This document shows positions 13,757-25,089 of a stretch of DNA of 56,072 nucleotides, one piece after another. The DNA comes from CAZKXX01 sp964556705. GTDB taxonomy: Bacteria; Acidobacteriota; Terriglobia; UBA7540. A program made the position numbers and the translations under genes. The DNA lies in the NCBI GenBank assembly GCA_964556705.1, contig CAZKXX010000011.1, forward strand, positions 1 to 56,072, written 5' to 3'. The notes under the pieces are model-generated. The model was not told the origin of the DNA and did no database searches. It was given only the letters and a program-made list of their open reading frames with translations. Every line of letters begins with the position of its first letter. Position 1 is the first letter of the stretch.

Positions 13757-16186
13757 ATGTCTCGCCGACTGAACATTCTGATTCCTGCCATTCTATTCGT
13801 CCTGATGTTTTCAGCCGCCTTTCCGCGAAGTTTGACGAGCGAGTCGAACGCCGGAACCCCGGCCTACAAGGACCCGAGTCTGCCCGTTGAGTCGCGCGTC
13901 GCCGACTTGCTCGGCCGCATGACGCTGGAAGAAAAGGTAGCGCAGACGCATACGCTGTGGACGCAGAAGGTCCGGATTCTGGACGAGCAGGGCAACTTCG
14001 CGCCGCAAAAAGCCCGAGAGGTTCTTAAACATGGCATCGGACAGATCGCGCGCATCAGCGAGCCGAAAGTGGTGCGGCCGGGCACGACACCCGGAGAACT
14101 TTCCTATGAGTACGACCGCACGGGCAAAATTTCGACCGAGGAATTCATCCGGCGGTCGGTGGAGCTTGCCAACGCCGCGCAAAGATTCCTCGTGGAGCAG
14201 ACGCGGCTGGGAATTCCCGCCGTCGTTCACGAAGAAGGTCTGCACGGTTTCGCCGCGCCCGGCGGCACGCACTTTCCGCAGGCGATTGCGCTGGCGAGCG
14301 CCTGGGACGAAGAGTTGATGGAAAGAGTCTTCACGGTGGCGGCGGCGGAAATCCGCGCGCGCGGCGGGCATCAGGCGCTGACGCCGGTGCTCGACGTCTC
14401 GCGCGACCCGCGCTGGGGCCGCACCGAAGAGACCTACGGCGAAGACCCGTATCTGGCCGCGCGGCTCGGCGTCGCCGCCATCCGCGGATTTCAGGGAAGG
14501 GACGCGGGCCGCATCGGACCGGAGCGCGTCGTGGCCACCGCCAAGCACTTCGCCGTGCACGGCCAGCCCGAAGCGGGAACCAACGTCGGGCCGGGGAATT
14601 ACTCCGAGCGCGTCGTGCGTGAATTCTTTCTGCCGTCGTTCGAGGCCGCCATTCGCGAAGCGGGCGCGCTGAGCGTGATGCCGTCGTACAACGAAATTGA
14701 CGGCGTTCCCGCCCACGCGAACGCCTGGCTGCTCGAGCAGGTCTTGCGCCGGGAGTGGGGCTTCCGCGGCTACGCGGTCTCGGACTATTTCGCGATCGAA
14801 GACCTCCGCAGGCTCCACCACGTCGTCGAGAACAAGGAAGAAGCCGCGAAGAAGGCGCTCGAAACGGGCGTGGATATCGAGTTGCCCGACGTGGATTGCT
14901 ACGGGACGCTCGCCGAGCTGGTGCGCCAGGGAAGAATTTCAGAAGCCGTCCTGGACCGCGCTGTGGCGCGGATGCTGCGTGTGAAATTCATGCTGGGACT
15001 TTTCGAGAATCCCTACGTGGACGCGGAAAAGGCGCTGCGCGTCACCAACAGCGCGGAGAGTCAGGCGCTGGCGGTCGAAGCGGCGCGCAAATCCATCGTG
15101 CTGCTGAAGAACGAAAACCGCACGCTGCCCCTCGACCGCGCCAAGACCCGCACGCTGGCCGTCATCGGCCCGAACGCCGCGGGGTGTCATCTGGGCGGTT
15201 ACAGCGAAGACCCGGGCCGCTGCGTGACGATTCTCGACGGAATCAAATCAAAAGCCGGCGCGAATACGAAAGTGGTGTATTCCGAAGGTGTGCGCATCAC
15301 CGAAGACCAGGCGGACTGGCGAGACTGGTATCTCGATCCCGTCACGCCGCCCGACCCCGCGAAGAACGCCGCGCGGATCGCCGAGGCCGTCAAGGTCGCC
15401 AGGGCGAGCGACGCGGTGGTGCTGGTGCTCGGCGAAAACGAGCAGACCAACCGCGAAGCGTGGGCGCCGACACACCTCGGGGACCGAGACAGCCTGGAAT
15501 TGCTGGGCAATCAGGATGATTTGGTGAAGGCCGTCGTGGCGCTCGGGAAGCCGACGGTCGTCCTGCTCCTCGGGGGCCGGCCGCTCGCCATCAAATACGT
15601 TGCGGAAAATGTTCCGGCCATTCTCCAGGGCTGGTATCTCGGCCAGGAAGGCGGCACGGCGGCGGCGGAAGTGATCTTCGGCGAGTACAATCCGGGCGGA
15701 AAGCTGCCCATCACGTTTCCGCGCTCAGTGGGACAGATTCCCGCTTACTACAACCAGAAACCTTCCGCGCGACGCGGCTACCTTTTCGCCGACAAGTCCC
15801 CGCTGTTCGCTTTCGGCCACGGCCTGAGTTACACGACGTTCCGATATTCAAACCTGCGACTGTCGCAATCGCCCATCGGCCGCGCTGGCCGGACGTCGGT
15901 GCTGGTGGACGTGACGAACACCGGAAAAGTGAAAGGCGACGAGGTCGTCCAGATGTACGTCCGCGACCGCGTCAGTTCCGTGACGCGGCCGGTGAAAGAA
16001 CTGCGGGGATTCAAGCGCGTGACGCTCGAGCCCGGCGAAACGCGCACGGTCGAACTGGCCATCACGCCGGCGTCGCTCTGGTTCTATAACGACCGCATGG
16101 AACGTGTGGTCGAACCCGGCCAGTTCGACGTGATGGTGGGCGGCAACTCGGTGGATTTGGAGACGGTCGAGCTGGAAGTAAAGTAG
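13757..16186 (+). CDS. Glycoside hydrolase family 3 (beta-glucosidase/beta-xylosidase type)
   Basis: An 809-residue exported enzyme from ATG 13757 (GAGGGG eight bases upstream; GTG 13748 is an alternative). Signal peptide about 1-22. The N-terminal barrel contains KHFAVHGQPEAGTN and the nucleophile Asp in GYAVSDYFAI near residue 340. The second domain includes VLVLGENEQTNREAW, and a fibronectin-III-like C-terminal domain follows (VTNTGKVKGDEVVQMYV). GH3 members remove non-reducing beta-linked glucose or xylose; the GH30 gene next door suggests plant or microbial wall glycans as target (inference). Confidence 0.95.
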   Translation: MSRRLNILIPAILFVLMFSAAFPRSLTSESNAGTPAYKDPSLPVESRVADLLGRMTLEEKVAQTHTLWTQKVRILDEQGNFAPQKAREVLKHGIGQIARISEPKVVRPGTTPGELSYEYDRTGKISTEEFIRRSVELANAAQRFLVEQTRLGIPAVVHEEGLHGFAAPGGTHFPQAIALASAWDEELMERVFTVAAAEIRARGGHQALTPVLDVSRDPRWGRTEETYGEDPYLAARLGVAAIRGFQGRDAGRIGPERVVATAKHFAVHGQPEAGTNVGPGNYSERVVREFFLPSFEAAIREAGALSVMPSYNEIDGVPAHANAWLLEQVLRREWGFRGYAVSDYFAIEDLRRLHHVVENKEEAAKKALETGVDIELPDVDCYGTLAELVRQGRISEAVLDRAVARMLRVKFMLGLFENPYVDAEKALRVTNSAESQALAVEAARKSIVLLKNENRTLPLDRAKTRTLAVIGPNAAGCHLGGYSEDPGRCVTILDGIKSKAGANTKVVYSEGVRITEDQADWRDWYLDPVTPPDPAKNAARIAEAVKVARASDAVVLVLGENEQTNREAWAPTHLGDRDSLELLGNQDDLVKAVVALGKPTVVLLLGGRPLAIKYVAENVPAILQGWYLGQEGGTAAAEVIFGEYNPGGKLPITFPRSVGQIPAYYNQKPSARRGYLFADKSPLFAFGHGLSYTTFRYSNLRLSQSPIGRAGRTSVLVDVTNTGKVKGDEVVQMYVRDRVSSVTRPVKELRGFKRVTLEPGETRTVELAITPASLWFYNDRMERVVEPGQFDVMVGGNSVDLETVELEVK

Positions 16187-16188
16187 AT

Positions 16189-16221
16189 TCTCTCTTGTTT
16201 CTCAAGAGAGATTTCTCTTTT
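16189..16221 (+). terminator. Intrinsic terminator after GH3
   Basis: TCTCTCTTG (16189-16197) / CAAGAGAGA (16203-16211), 9 perfect pairs, 5-base loop, then TTTCTCTTTT. It directly follows the GH3 stop codon. Confidence 0.8.
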
Positions 16222-16464
16222 GAAAGTGCAGGAAACTTTTCTTTCGAGGCGGGACGTCGGGCCTCCCTTGTAGAAAAAGCGGCACAGGGGAGTTGGAAGG
16301 TCCCGCGTTCCTGAACTTCTCGAAGCCGTCCTGCGCCACCTCGCTTCCTCTCGGTCAGCGCGCTCAGGGTGAGGAGACCCTGCTGGCGGGATGCCCTTTT
16401 TGCAGGAACGATCCAGCCTGCCGCAGGCAGGTCTCAGACACGGTGCGGCCGGCAGGCCGCAGAG
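16222..16464. other. Non-coding spacer before the GH30 gene
   Basis: No gene is seen. The stretch holds small GC hairpins: CAGGGT/ACCCTG near 16367-16384, followed by a short CCCTTTTT, and GCGGCC/GGCCGC at about 16445-16460. They resemble fragments of interspersed repeats. Confidence 0.4.
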
Positions 16465-16493
16465 TTCGAGACGGCCGACGCCTGTGCTATCTT
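16465..16493 (+). promoter_or_regulatory. Putative promoter of GH30
   Basis: TTCGAG (16465-16470), 17-base spacer, TATCTT (16488-16493), 24 bases before ATG 16517. Moderate match. Confidence 0.4.
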
Positions 16494-16516
16494 GTTTTGG
16501 GTGCTGCGGTAAACGC

Positions 16517-17916
16517 ATGCATTTCAAGATAACAGTTATCACTTTGTGGCTTCTCTGCACCTCGGCGTGCGGTGGAGGCGGCACCAGTGGGCCGGGGACA
16601 GGGAGCGGACCAGGCGATGGTAGCAGCGGAGCGACCGCCACCGTCCTCGTTCACTACGACCAGCCGCAGCAGACGCTGGCAGGATTCGGAGCTTCCATTA
16701 CCTGGGTGGCTGCGGACCTCCGTTGGTTTTCTCCGGCCAATCAATCGGCGATCCTGGATGTTCTGTATTCGACCACCTCGCCCGGCGCAGGTCTGAGCAT
16801 CATTCGGGCGGGTTCCATGCTTTGTGAGTTGAGTCCCTTTCCGGGGACCTTTGATTGGAGCAATCCTTTCATTCAGGAACAAATGGCATGGATGAACAGG
16901 GTGAAGGCAACCTATGGAGTGGACCAATTCATGGTCACCACCTGGACGCCGCCTGCGTATATGAAGGACAACAACTCCTGCTCGAACGGCGGCTCGCTCC
17001 GGCTGGAGGATTACCAGAGTCTGGCGGACATGTCGGTGTTGTGGCTCCAGAATGCCCAGGCTTCGCTGGGGCAGGAAATCGGCGTTTGGAGTGTCCAGAA
17101 TGAACCCGATTTCGTGGCAAGTTACGACAGCGCGATCTACACTCCGGAACAATTCGGAACCTACATCACCGGTTATCTCAAACCCGCGCTGCAACATGCC
17201 GGATTGACCACCCGAATCATGGCACCCGAACCTGCCTGCTGGAGCGGGGCGTCCACCTTCGACAGCAACTGGGGATTCCCGCTTCTGCAAGACAATCCTG
17301 CGATGCAGGCGGATTTGGACATCCTCGCCACTCACGATTATTGCGCGAACAACGCTTTGGACAACCCTTCGCAGGCGGCCCTGCAATTCGATAAACCGAT
17401 TTGGCAAACCGAGGTCTTCTTCGGCATCGGCTACGACGGAAGCATGGGCGACGCGCTCGGCGTGGCCCAATCGATCTACCAGGCCCTGAATCAGGGGATT
17501 TTCAACGCCTGGTTTTACTGGTGGACGATGGATTTCACCACCGGAAACGGCGGAGTGCTGGCCTACAACACGCAATCGTGGACCTTCCAGGTCCCGAAAC
17601 GAGCCTACGCCATCGGAAACTTCAGCCGGTTTATGCGGCCCGGATCGGTGGTGCTGAGGTCCGCGTCCAGCACGGCCAGTTTACAGGCGACGGCTGTGAG
17701 ACCCCCGACCGGCGGCCTCGTTCTGGTTCTGGCGAATCCATCGAGAGAATCGGTGACGGTTACCGTAACGCTCTCCAATATGCCCTCGCCTCCTCCGAGC
17801 GTGACTCCGTTCCGTACCTCGACAAGTGAAAATCAAGCTCAACTCAGGCCGGTGGCGGTGATCAACGGGACGATCACCACCACGCTCCCGCCAGGCTCCA
17901 TTGTCACGCTCGTCGG
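16517..17916 (+). CDS. GH30-family glycosidase lipoprotein, 3' end lost in assembly gap
   Basis: About 466 residues before the N run. The N-terminus has a lipobox (LLCTSAC) and a Gly/Ser linker, so the enzyme is a surface lipoprotein. The (beta/alpha)8 barrel starts with QTLAGFGASITWV. The acid/base Glu is in WSVQNEPDF and the nucleophile Glu in IWQTEVFFG, both placed as in GH30 glucosylceramidase/xylanase enzymes. The last visible residues (LPPGSIVTLV) resemble the end of the GH30 beta-sandwich, so little is missing. The coding sequence looks less GC-rich than its neighbours. Confidence 0.88.
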
Positions 17917-17926
17917 NNNNNNNNNN
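17917..17926. other. Assembly gap (10 N)
   Basis: Ten ambiguous bases of conventional length mark a scaffold join of unknown true size. Gene order across it is provisional. Confidence 0.99.
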
Positions 17927-18340
17927 CCCGCATCCACGAGTTCGGGGGCAGGGCGGAGCGGGTGGCGCCGAACGGCCTCCCCGAAACCTCCTCCGCCCAT
18001 GGAAGGTGGTTTTCAAACGTCGCTGGGGAAGATACAAGCGCGGAAGCGCTTCATGCTATTTCCACACCGACACTCCTTCGAGTGGCAGCGGCAGTCCGGG
18101 CCGCGGGTGCGGACGCGGACAGGAAGGCGCGCCGCCGGCGATGAGCGACATCGAATTGACGACTTCAGCGCGGCAGGGCCGCGCGATTCACGGCTCGCGC
18201 GGGTCTTCGCTCCATGTGCTCGATTTCGGCGGAGGCCACAAGGTTTTCGCGTTCGTCATCCGGACCCGAGCGGACCATGGGTAGCCGGTAAACCGTCCGG
18301 ATACGCGGACCGTGTCGGAACAGTGGGCAGGGAGCATTCC
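17927..18340. other. Unassigned sequence after the gap
   Basis: No recognisable gene. Frames are open in several registers but are rich in Arg, Pro and Gly and show no motif. It may be the fragment of a gene lost in the gap, or a spacer. Confidence 0.4.
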
Positions 18341-18368
18341 AAGGGGTGAGGCACGCGTCTCACCCCTT
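18341..18368. terminator. Bidirectional hairpin at the end of the oxidase operon
   Basis: AAGGGGTGAG (18341-18350) / CTCACCCCTT (18359-18368), 10 perfect pairs with an 8-base loop, flanked by short A/T runs. It lies 23 bases beyond the coxD stop and can stop transcripts from either side. Confidence 0.7.
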
Positions 18369-18391
18369 TGCATTTCCTGGGATGAGCGCAG

Positions 18392-18682
18392 CTATCCGTC
18401 CCACGGCCGGGTGAGCACGTCGGCCATGACGAGCCCGATGAGAAGGAAAAGCCAGAGGATCGAAGCGCCGGCGAAAATCCAGATAAGCCGGCCCGACCAG
18501 CGCAGGTGCATGAAGTAGAGCACCACGAGCGTGGCTTTGAAGACGGCGATGGTCATGGCGACGACGATGTTGAGCGCGCCGAGGTCCACGCGCGCCGCGC
18601 CCACCGTGAGCGCCGTGCCCACCATCAGCGCGGCGAACACGGCGAGATAGAGCTTCGGCGAAACGATGTGCTGTCCGGTCAT
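18392..18682 (-). CDS. coxD: Cytochrome c oxidase subunit IV (prokaryotic type)
   Basis: A 96-residue protein with three transmembrane helices and the motif MTIAVFKATLVVLYFMHLRWS, typical of the small caa3/bo3 subunit IV (COX4_pro). ATG 18682 overlaps the coxC stop by 4 bases. It stabilises the oxidase complex and has no cofactors. Last gene of the respiratory operon. Confidence 0.9.
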   Translation of the reverse strand: MTGQHIVSPKLYLAVFAALMVGTALTVGAARVDLGALNIVVAMTIAVFKATLVVLYFMHLRWSGRLIWIFAGASILWLFLLIGLVMADVLTRPWDG

Positions 18683-19360
18683 CGGTGATGTCCCACCAGA
18701 TAGAGAAGCGGAAACAGGAAAATCCAGATGATGTCCACGAAGTGCCAGTAAAGCCCGATGTTTTCGACGGGGCTGTAGTACTCGGCGGTGAAGCGGCCCC
18801 GGCGCGCCATCCAGAAAATCACCGCCAGGATGCCGATGCCGATCACCATGTGCAGGGCGTGGAAGCCCGTCATCGCGAAATAGAAGGAAAAGAAAAGCTG
18901 CGCGTGCTGCGGGTCCGGCCCGTGGAAGACGAACGACGCGCCGGGGACGAGGTTCTCGTGGAACTTGTGGCCGTACTCGAAGACTTTGATGACCAGAAAC
19001 GCCGAGCCGAGCGTCATGGTCAGCGCGAGATAGGCCAGCAGGGCGCGGCGCCGCGCGAGCTGCGCGGAATGGACGGCCATCGCCATGGTCAGCGAGGAGA
19101 GAATCAGGATAACGGTGTTGACGCCGCCGAGCAGGAGGTCGAGGTGGTCGCTCGCCGCCATAAAGGCTTCGTGGTAGCGCGAGCGGTAGAGCGTGTAGCC
19201 GGCGAACATTCCGCCGAAGAACATGACTTCGGTGACGAGGAAGATCCACATCCCGAACAGCGACGCGTCCTTCTGCTGCGCGAGGTCGTCGAAGTGGTGC
19301 TGGAGCGCCGCCGGGTGGGCCGCAGTGGCCTTCGGGCCGTGGGCGAGCGCGGAAGTCGGG

Positions 19361-19368
<8 letters not shown>
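18679..19368 (-). CDS. coxC: Cytochrome c oxidase subunit III
   Basis: A 229-residue protein with five to seven helices. FGMWIFLVTEVMFFGGMFAGY is the conserved start of helix 1 in short subunit III proteins, and FFSFYFAMTGFHALHMVIG lies near residue 150. The start is TTG 19368, set by GAGGAGG seven bases before it; the gene overlaps coxA by 8 bases. Longer ATG-started frames upstream lie inside coxA and lack homology. Confidence 0.92.
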
Positions 19369-20994
<1,626 letters not shown>

Positions 20995-20998
<4 letters not shown>

Positions 20999-21987
20999 TC
21001 GTGCGGACCCGGCGCGGTCTCGCGGGTCAGGGATTTGATGTACGCGATCAATTGCAGCAGGCCCTCCTCATCGATCTGTCCCTGGAACGTCGGCATCACG
21101 GGTTCGTAGCCGGCGACGATCTTGGCGTTCGGCTGAAGGATGGACTCGCGCAGGTAAGTCTCATCCACCAGCACGCGGCGGCCGTCGGCCAGGCGCACCT
21201 GCTTGCCGAATATTCCGGCCAGCGCGGGCCCGCGCTGAGTGGGCCCGACGTCGTGGCAGGTGTTGCAGTTGTAGCGGCGGAAGAGGCGCTCGCCCGCTTC
21301 CTCCAGCGATTCGCCCGGCGGCGCGCCCGCCAGCCACTCCTGGTAATCGGAAGGTTCGAGCACCACGACGCGGCCGGCCATCGCCGAGTGTTTCGTGCCG
21401 CAGTATTCGGCGCAGAAAAGGTGATACTCGCCGGTGCGTGTCGGCGTGAACCACATCTCGGTGTACCGGCCGGGGAGCACGTCCATCTTCACGCGAAAGG
21501 CGGGAACGTAGAAGCTGTGGATGACGTCCTCGGAAGTCATCGTCAGTTTCACGGGCCGGCCGACCGGAACGTGCAGCTCGTTGATCTCGCGCTGGCCTTC
21601 CGGGTGCTGGATCTTCCACATCCATTGTTTGCCGACGACGTAAATCTGCGTCGCGTCCACAGGAGGCCGGCGCATGTCGAAATAAATCTTCGCGCCCCAG
21701 CCGAACATCATCATCGTCAGGACGAATGGCACGACGGACCAGAAAATCTCCAGGCGCAGCGAGCCGAAGATGGGCAGCGGCCGCTCGTCGTCGGAGCGCC
21801 GCCGGTAACGGATGGCGAAATAGAAAACGAGCGTGAAGATGACGAACGTGAAGAACAGCGCGACGCCCATCAGGAACCAGAACAGGTAGTCCACCTCGCG
21901 GGCAAACGACGACGCCTGCTTCGGAAAGAGCGGAACTCCCGATTGCAGGAGCAGCATGAAAACGGACTGGAGACCCGGGATATTCAA
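20995..21987 (-). CDS. coxB: Cytochrome c oxidase subunit II with fused cytochrome c domain (caa3)
   Basis: A 330-residue protein with two N-terminal helices. The CuA domain has SEDVIHSFYVPAFRVK and CAEYCGTKHSAM (Cys-x3-Cys-x3-His-x2-Met). A C-terminal cytochrome c domain with CNTCH near residue 240 and a distal Met ligand region (VMPTF) makes this a caa3-type subunit. Electrons enter at heme c, pass CuA, then subunit I. In this operon the donor can be alternative complex III directly or through a small cytochrome. Confidence 0.96.
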
Positions 21988-22005
21988 ATCTCTCGCACCT
22001 CGAAC

Positions 22006-22848
22006 CTAACTGTGCGCGCCGCTGGAGCGCGCGGCCAGAGTCTGCCGGCGGTCGCGCAGAAACATCGTCAGCATGAACGCCGCGAGCGCCAGCGCGGTTG
22101 CTCCGCCCGCCAGACGCAGAATGTTGGTAATGAGCACGCCGTACTTGCCCGTCGTGGGGTCGTAGTGGAAGCAGAAGAGCAGCATCTGGTCCACGGCCGT
22201 GCCGATTTTGTTCGCGGAAGCTTCGACGAGCGCGAAGCGCAGGTCGCGCGACGAGTACTCGATGCCGTAAAAGTAGCGGTAGAGCTTTCCCTCCGGCGTC
22301 GCGACGAGAACGCCGCTGGCGTGCGCGAACTCGTCGGTCGCCGGATCGTACAGATATTCAAACCCGGCCGTGCCGGTGACGGCGCGGATGGCCCGCTCCT
22401 CGCCGGTCAGGAAATGCCAGCCGCGCTCCGCGCCCGCGCGGCCGTATTCGCGCAGGTACGTTTCTCTCTTGTCCGCCGCGAGCCTGGGCGTTTCGCGCGG
22501 GTCGAAACTGATGACCACGACTTCGAATTCCTCTCCCGCGTCGAACTTGACCGGCTTGAGCGCCCGCACCAGCCCGTTGAGGATGAGGTTGCAGAGCATC
22601 GGGCAGTCGTAATAGACGAACGCCACGATGACGGGCTTGCGGCCGAAATAGTCGGCGAGGCGCACGTCGTTGCCGGCCTCGTCGCGGAAGCGGGCGTCGA
22701 GCGGAAGCTGCGCGTTGATGTGCTGGTCGAAGCGAACCTGGTTGATCACTTCCGACGCGGGCTGCGCGGCCGCGGGCCGGACGCCGGCCACGAAAAGCGC
22801 GGCCAGAACGAGAGCTACTCGGAATCGCCTTGTCTTCGTCCGTCTCAT
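22006..22848 (-). CDS. SCO1/SenC-family copper chaperone
   Basis: A 280-residue protein with a signal peptide (1-28), a thioredoxin-like domain and one C-terminal helix (~250-272). YYDCPMLCN provides the Cys-x3-Cys copper site; a His in the C-terminal part (FHYDP) can be the third ligand. SCO proteins deliver copper to, or reduce the cysteines of, the CuA site. Its place between the ACIII genes and coxB fits assembly of CuA. Confidence 0.93.
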   Translation of the reverse strand: MRRTKTRRFRVALVLAALFVAGVRPAAAQPASEVINQVRFDQHINAQLPLDARFRDEAGNDVRLADYFGRKPVIVAFVYYDCPMLCNLILNGLVRALKPVKFDAGEEFEVVVISFDPRETPRLAADKRETYLREYGRAGAERGWHFLTGEERAIRAVTGTAGFEYLYDPATDEFAHASGVLVATPEGKLYRYFYGIEYSSRDLRFALVEASANKIGTAVDQMLLFCFHYDPTTGKYGVLITNILRLAGGATALALAAFMLTMFLRDRRQTLAARSSGAHS

Positions 22849-22863
22849 CGTCGAAACCCCCAG

Positions 22864-23295
22864 CTATTTCGTCCCGCCATCCGCCGCCTCGGCGCCTTGC
22901 GCGCGCGCCGGCAGGCCGCGCTCGACCAGAAGCTCCATGGCGCGTTCCACGGGAATGCGCACGATGCCGCCCTGCTCGTCAATCCAGCCGTAGGTGGTGA
23001 GGACGGCGTCCTCTTCGGCGCGAATTTGACCCAGATCCGTCGCGGGCGTCACCTGAAGGCGCGGATGGGGGGGCAGCGCGGGCAGCGTTTCCGCCAGCGG
23101 CGGCGGAGGCGGCTGCGCCGCCTGACGTCGCACCGCCAGCAATTCGTACACGGCGAGACTCAGCACGACGCCCACCAGCGTCATCACCACCACGCCGACC
23201 ACGATGCCCACCACGACGCGCACGTTGACGTCGCGGACTTCGTGTTTCGGCGCTGCGGCGGGCGAAGCCGCCTGATCTTCAGTGTTCTCCGGCAT
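22864..23295 (-). CDS. Single-helix membrane protein of the ACIII-oxidase operon, unknown function
   Basis: A 143-residue protein; ATG 23295 (MPENTEDQ) overlaps the actF end by 17 bases. One transmembrane helix at about residues 30-52, a Pro-rich linker (QPPPPP), then a small outside domain containing YGWIDEQGGIVRIPVERAMELLVERGLP. I do not know a function. The position between actF and the SCO gene suggests an assembly factor or an accessory subunit of the ACIII-caa3 system. Confidence 0.75.
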   Translation of the reverse strand: MPENTEDQAASPAAAPKHEVRDVNVRVVVGIVVGVVVMTLVGVVLSLAVYELLAVRRQAAQPPPPPLAETLPALPPHPRLQVTPATDLGQIRAEEDAVLTTYGWIDEQGGIVRIPVERAMELLVERGLPARAQGAEAADGGTK

Positions 23296-24460
23296 GAGCA
23301 AAAGCCTCTTGCATTCTCGGGTCGCCTTCCGGCAGCAGCGGGCGGCTTTTCAGTTGGTGGACGAAATACGCCAGCCAAACTCCGCCGATTCCCGCAATCG
23401 CTGCCGCGTCGAGCCAGGCGATTCGGAAACCCTCAGGATGAAAACTCGGCGCAATCTGCCAGTGGAGGTCGGCGAGCCGCATCGCCAGAATCAGCGCGGC
23501 GATTCCGGCGAGCGTCTGCGCCCGGCGCTTCGCCTGGCGCGAAAGGAGCAGCATGAACGGCAGCGCGAAGTTCAGCGCCACGAGTCCCAGCGCCAGCGTC
23601 TCCCAGCCGCCCGTCGAACGGTGCTGGTACCAGAAGATCGTCTCGGGAAGATTCCCGGACCAGATGATCAGGAACTGTGAAAACGAGAGGTACGCCCAGA
23701 TCATCGTGAAGGCCAGCAGCAGATTGCCGAGATCGTGGAAGTGCTGCGGCCGCGCCGACTCCGAGAGCGGCGGGTGCGCGGAGAGCTTCGTCGCCACCAG
23801 AATCGCCAGCGCCAGCGCGCCCAGCACCTGACCGCCGATGGAAATCAGGCCGAACATCGTCGAAAACCAGTGAGGCTCGAGCGACATCACCCAGTCCACA
23901 GAAGCGAAGGTGGCGGTCAGGCCGAAAACGAGCAGTCCGGGCGCGCTCAGGTTGCGCAGCCGCAGGGCCAGGTGCGGGTCTCGTGAGCCGTCGAGTTCGC
24001 GAGACATTTTCGAAAGCAGGAAACCTGCGCCGACCCAGAGGGCCAGGTAGAACGCCGCGCGGCCGACGAAGAACGGCACGTTCAAGTACGGCGCCTTGTG
24101 CTGCAGCGTCGCATCGGCGGCCACGGCTTCCGCGTGCGTCCACTCGTAGAGATCGTGCAGGCCGAAAAGCAACGGGACGAAAAGCAGCGCGAGCAACGGG
24201 AACGTCCGCGTCGCCGCTTCGAAGACGCGCTGCACGATGAAGCCCCAGCCCGCGCCGAACAGGTGATGGACCATCAGAAGCGCCAGCGAGCCGAGCGCCA
24301 GGCCCGTCCAGAAAACGAAGGCGTAAAGATACGACTGGAAAAACTGCGCGCGGTCGGCGGCCAAGCCGTAGCCGCACACCAGCAGCGCCGCCGCGCCGGC
24401 CAGCAGAGCGCCGCGTTGCAGCCTGTCGAATTGACCTCGCAGGTCTTCGCTTTCCATCAT
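23279..24460 (-). CDS. actF: Alternative complex III subunit ActF (NrfD-like membrane protein)
   Basis: A 393-residue, about 10-helix membrane protein. Conserved segments (WTHAEAVAADATLQHKAPYLN, VDWVMSLEPHWFSTMFG, FSQFLIIWSGNLPETIFWY) match ActF, the smaller NrfD homologue. With ActC it forms the membrane core; ActC carries the quinol site. ATG 24460 overlaps the actE stop by 4 bases. Confidence 0.92.
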   Translation of the reverse strand: MMESEDLRGQFDRLQRGALLAGAAALLVCGYGLAADRAQFFQSYLYAFVFWTGLALGSLALLMVHHLFGAGWGFIVQRVFEAATRTFPLLALLFVPLLFGLHDLYEWTHAEAVAADATLQHKAPYLNVPFFVGRAAFYLALWVGAGFLLSKMSRELDGSRDPHLALRLRNLSAPGLLVFGLTATFASVDWVMSLEPHWFSTMFGLISIGGQVLGALALAILVATKLSAHPPLSESARPQHFHDLGNLLLAFTMIWAYLSFSQFLIIWSGNLPETIFWYQHRSTGGWETLALGLVALNFALPFMLLLSRQAKRRAQTLAGIAALILAMRLADLHWQIAPSFHPEGFRIAWLDAAAIAGIGGVWLAYFVHQLKSRPLLPEGDPRMQEAFAHAGEH

Positions 24461-25089
24461 TCGGCCGATGCCTGTGCTCTCTGTTCCGCTTCTTCCCGCA
24501 GCTTCTGCTTGACGTCCGGCGGAACGTCGGCCGGTGTCGCCTTCTGGCTCAACTGCAACGCGCGAATGTAGGCGACGATGGCCCAGCGGTCTTCGACCGG
24601 GATCTTGTCCGAGTAATCGGTCATGGCTCCCAGGCCGTTGGTGATGACGTCGTAGAAGTGCCCCGCGGGCGCCGCGCGCAGCCGGTCCATGTGGAACGAC
24701 GGCGGCTGGCGGAATCCGCGGCGAACGATCATGCCCATCCCCTGGCCGACGCGGTCGTGGCAGGGCGCGCAGAAAATGTTGTAGCGCTCGCGACCGCGCT
24801 TCATCACCTCCACCGTGATGGGGAAGGGAAATGTGGTTGCGAGTTTGCCGCCCGCTCGGCCTTCGTAGAGGTGCGTGTCGAGATTCAGGTGTCCGCGCGG
24901 AATGGTGCCGCGAACAGCCGGACGGGCGGCGCGGCCGTCCTCAAAAAAATCGCTTGCCGAAAGCGGCTTCTGCTTCGGCTGGTTGAACAGGTCCTGACGG
25001 CAGGCGCTCATCACCCCTGCTGACGTCAGCAGCGCGAGCGCGAACCCAAGGCGCCGGGATTTTCGGGACACCTCAATGCTCAACTTCAA
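24457..25089 (-). CDS. actE: Alternative complex III subunit ActE, mono-heme lipoprotein cytochrome c
   Basis: About 204-210 residues. A lipobox (GVMSAC) follows a short signal sequence, so it is anchored by lipid outside the membrane. One heme site is CAPCH, with later Met residues available as sixth ligand (GAMTDY). In ACIII structures ActE carries the last heme and passes electrons to the oxidase or a soluble carrier. The start is unsure: TTG 25089, TTG 25083 or GTG 25071, all overlapping or abutting the actD end. Confidence 0.9.
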   Translation of the reverse strand: MKLSIEVSRKSRRLGFALALLTSAGVMSACRQDLFNQPKQKPLSASDFFEDGRAARPAVRGTIPRGHLNLDTHLYEGRAGGKLATTFPFPITVEVMKRGRERYNIFCAPCHDRVGQGMGMIVRRGFRQPPSFHMDRLRAAPAGHFYDVITNGLGAMTDYSDKIPVEDRWAIVAYIRALQLSQKATPADVPPDVKQKLREEAEQRAQASAE

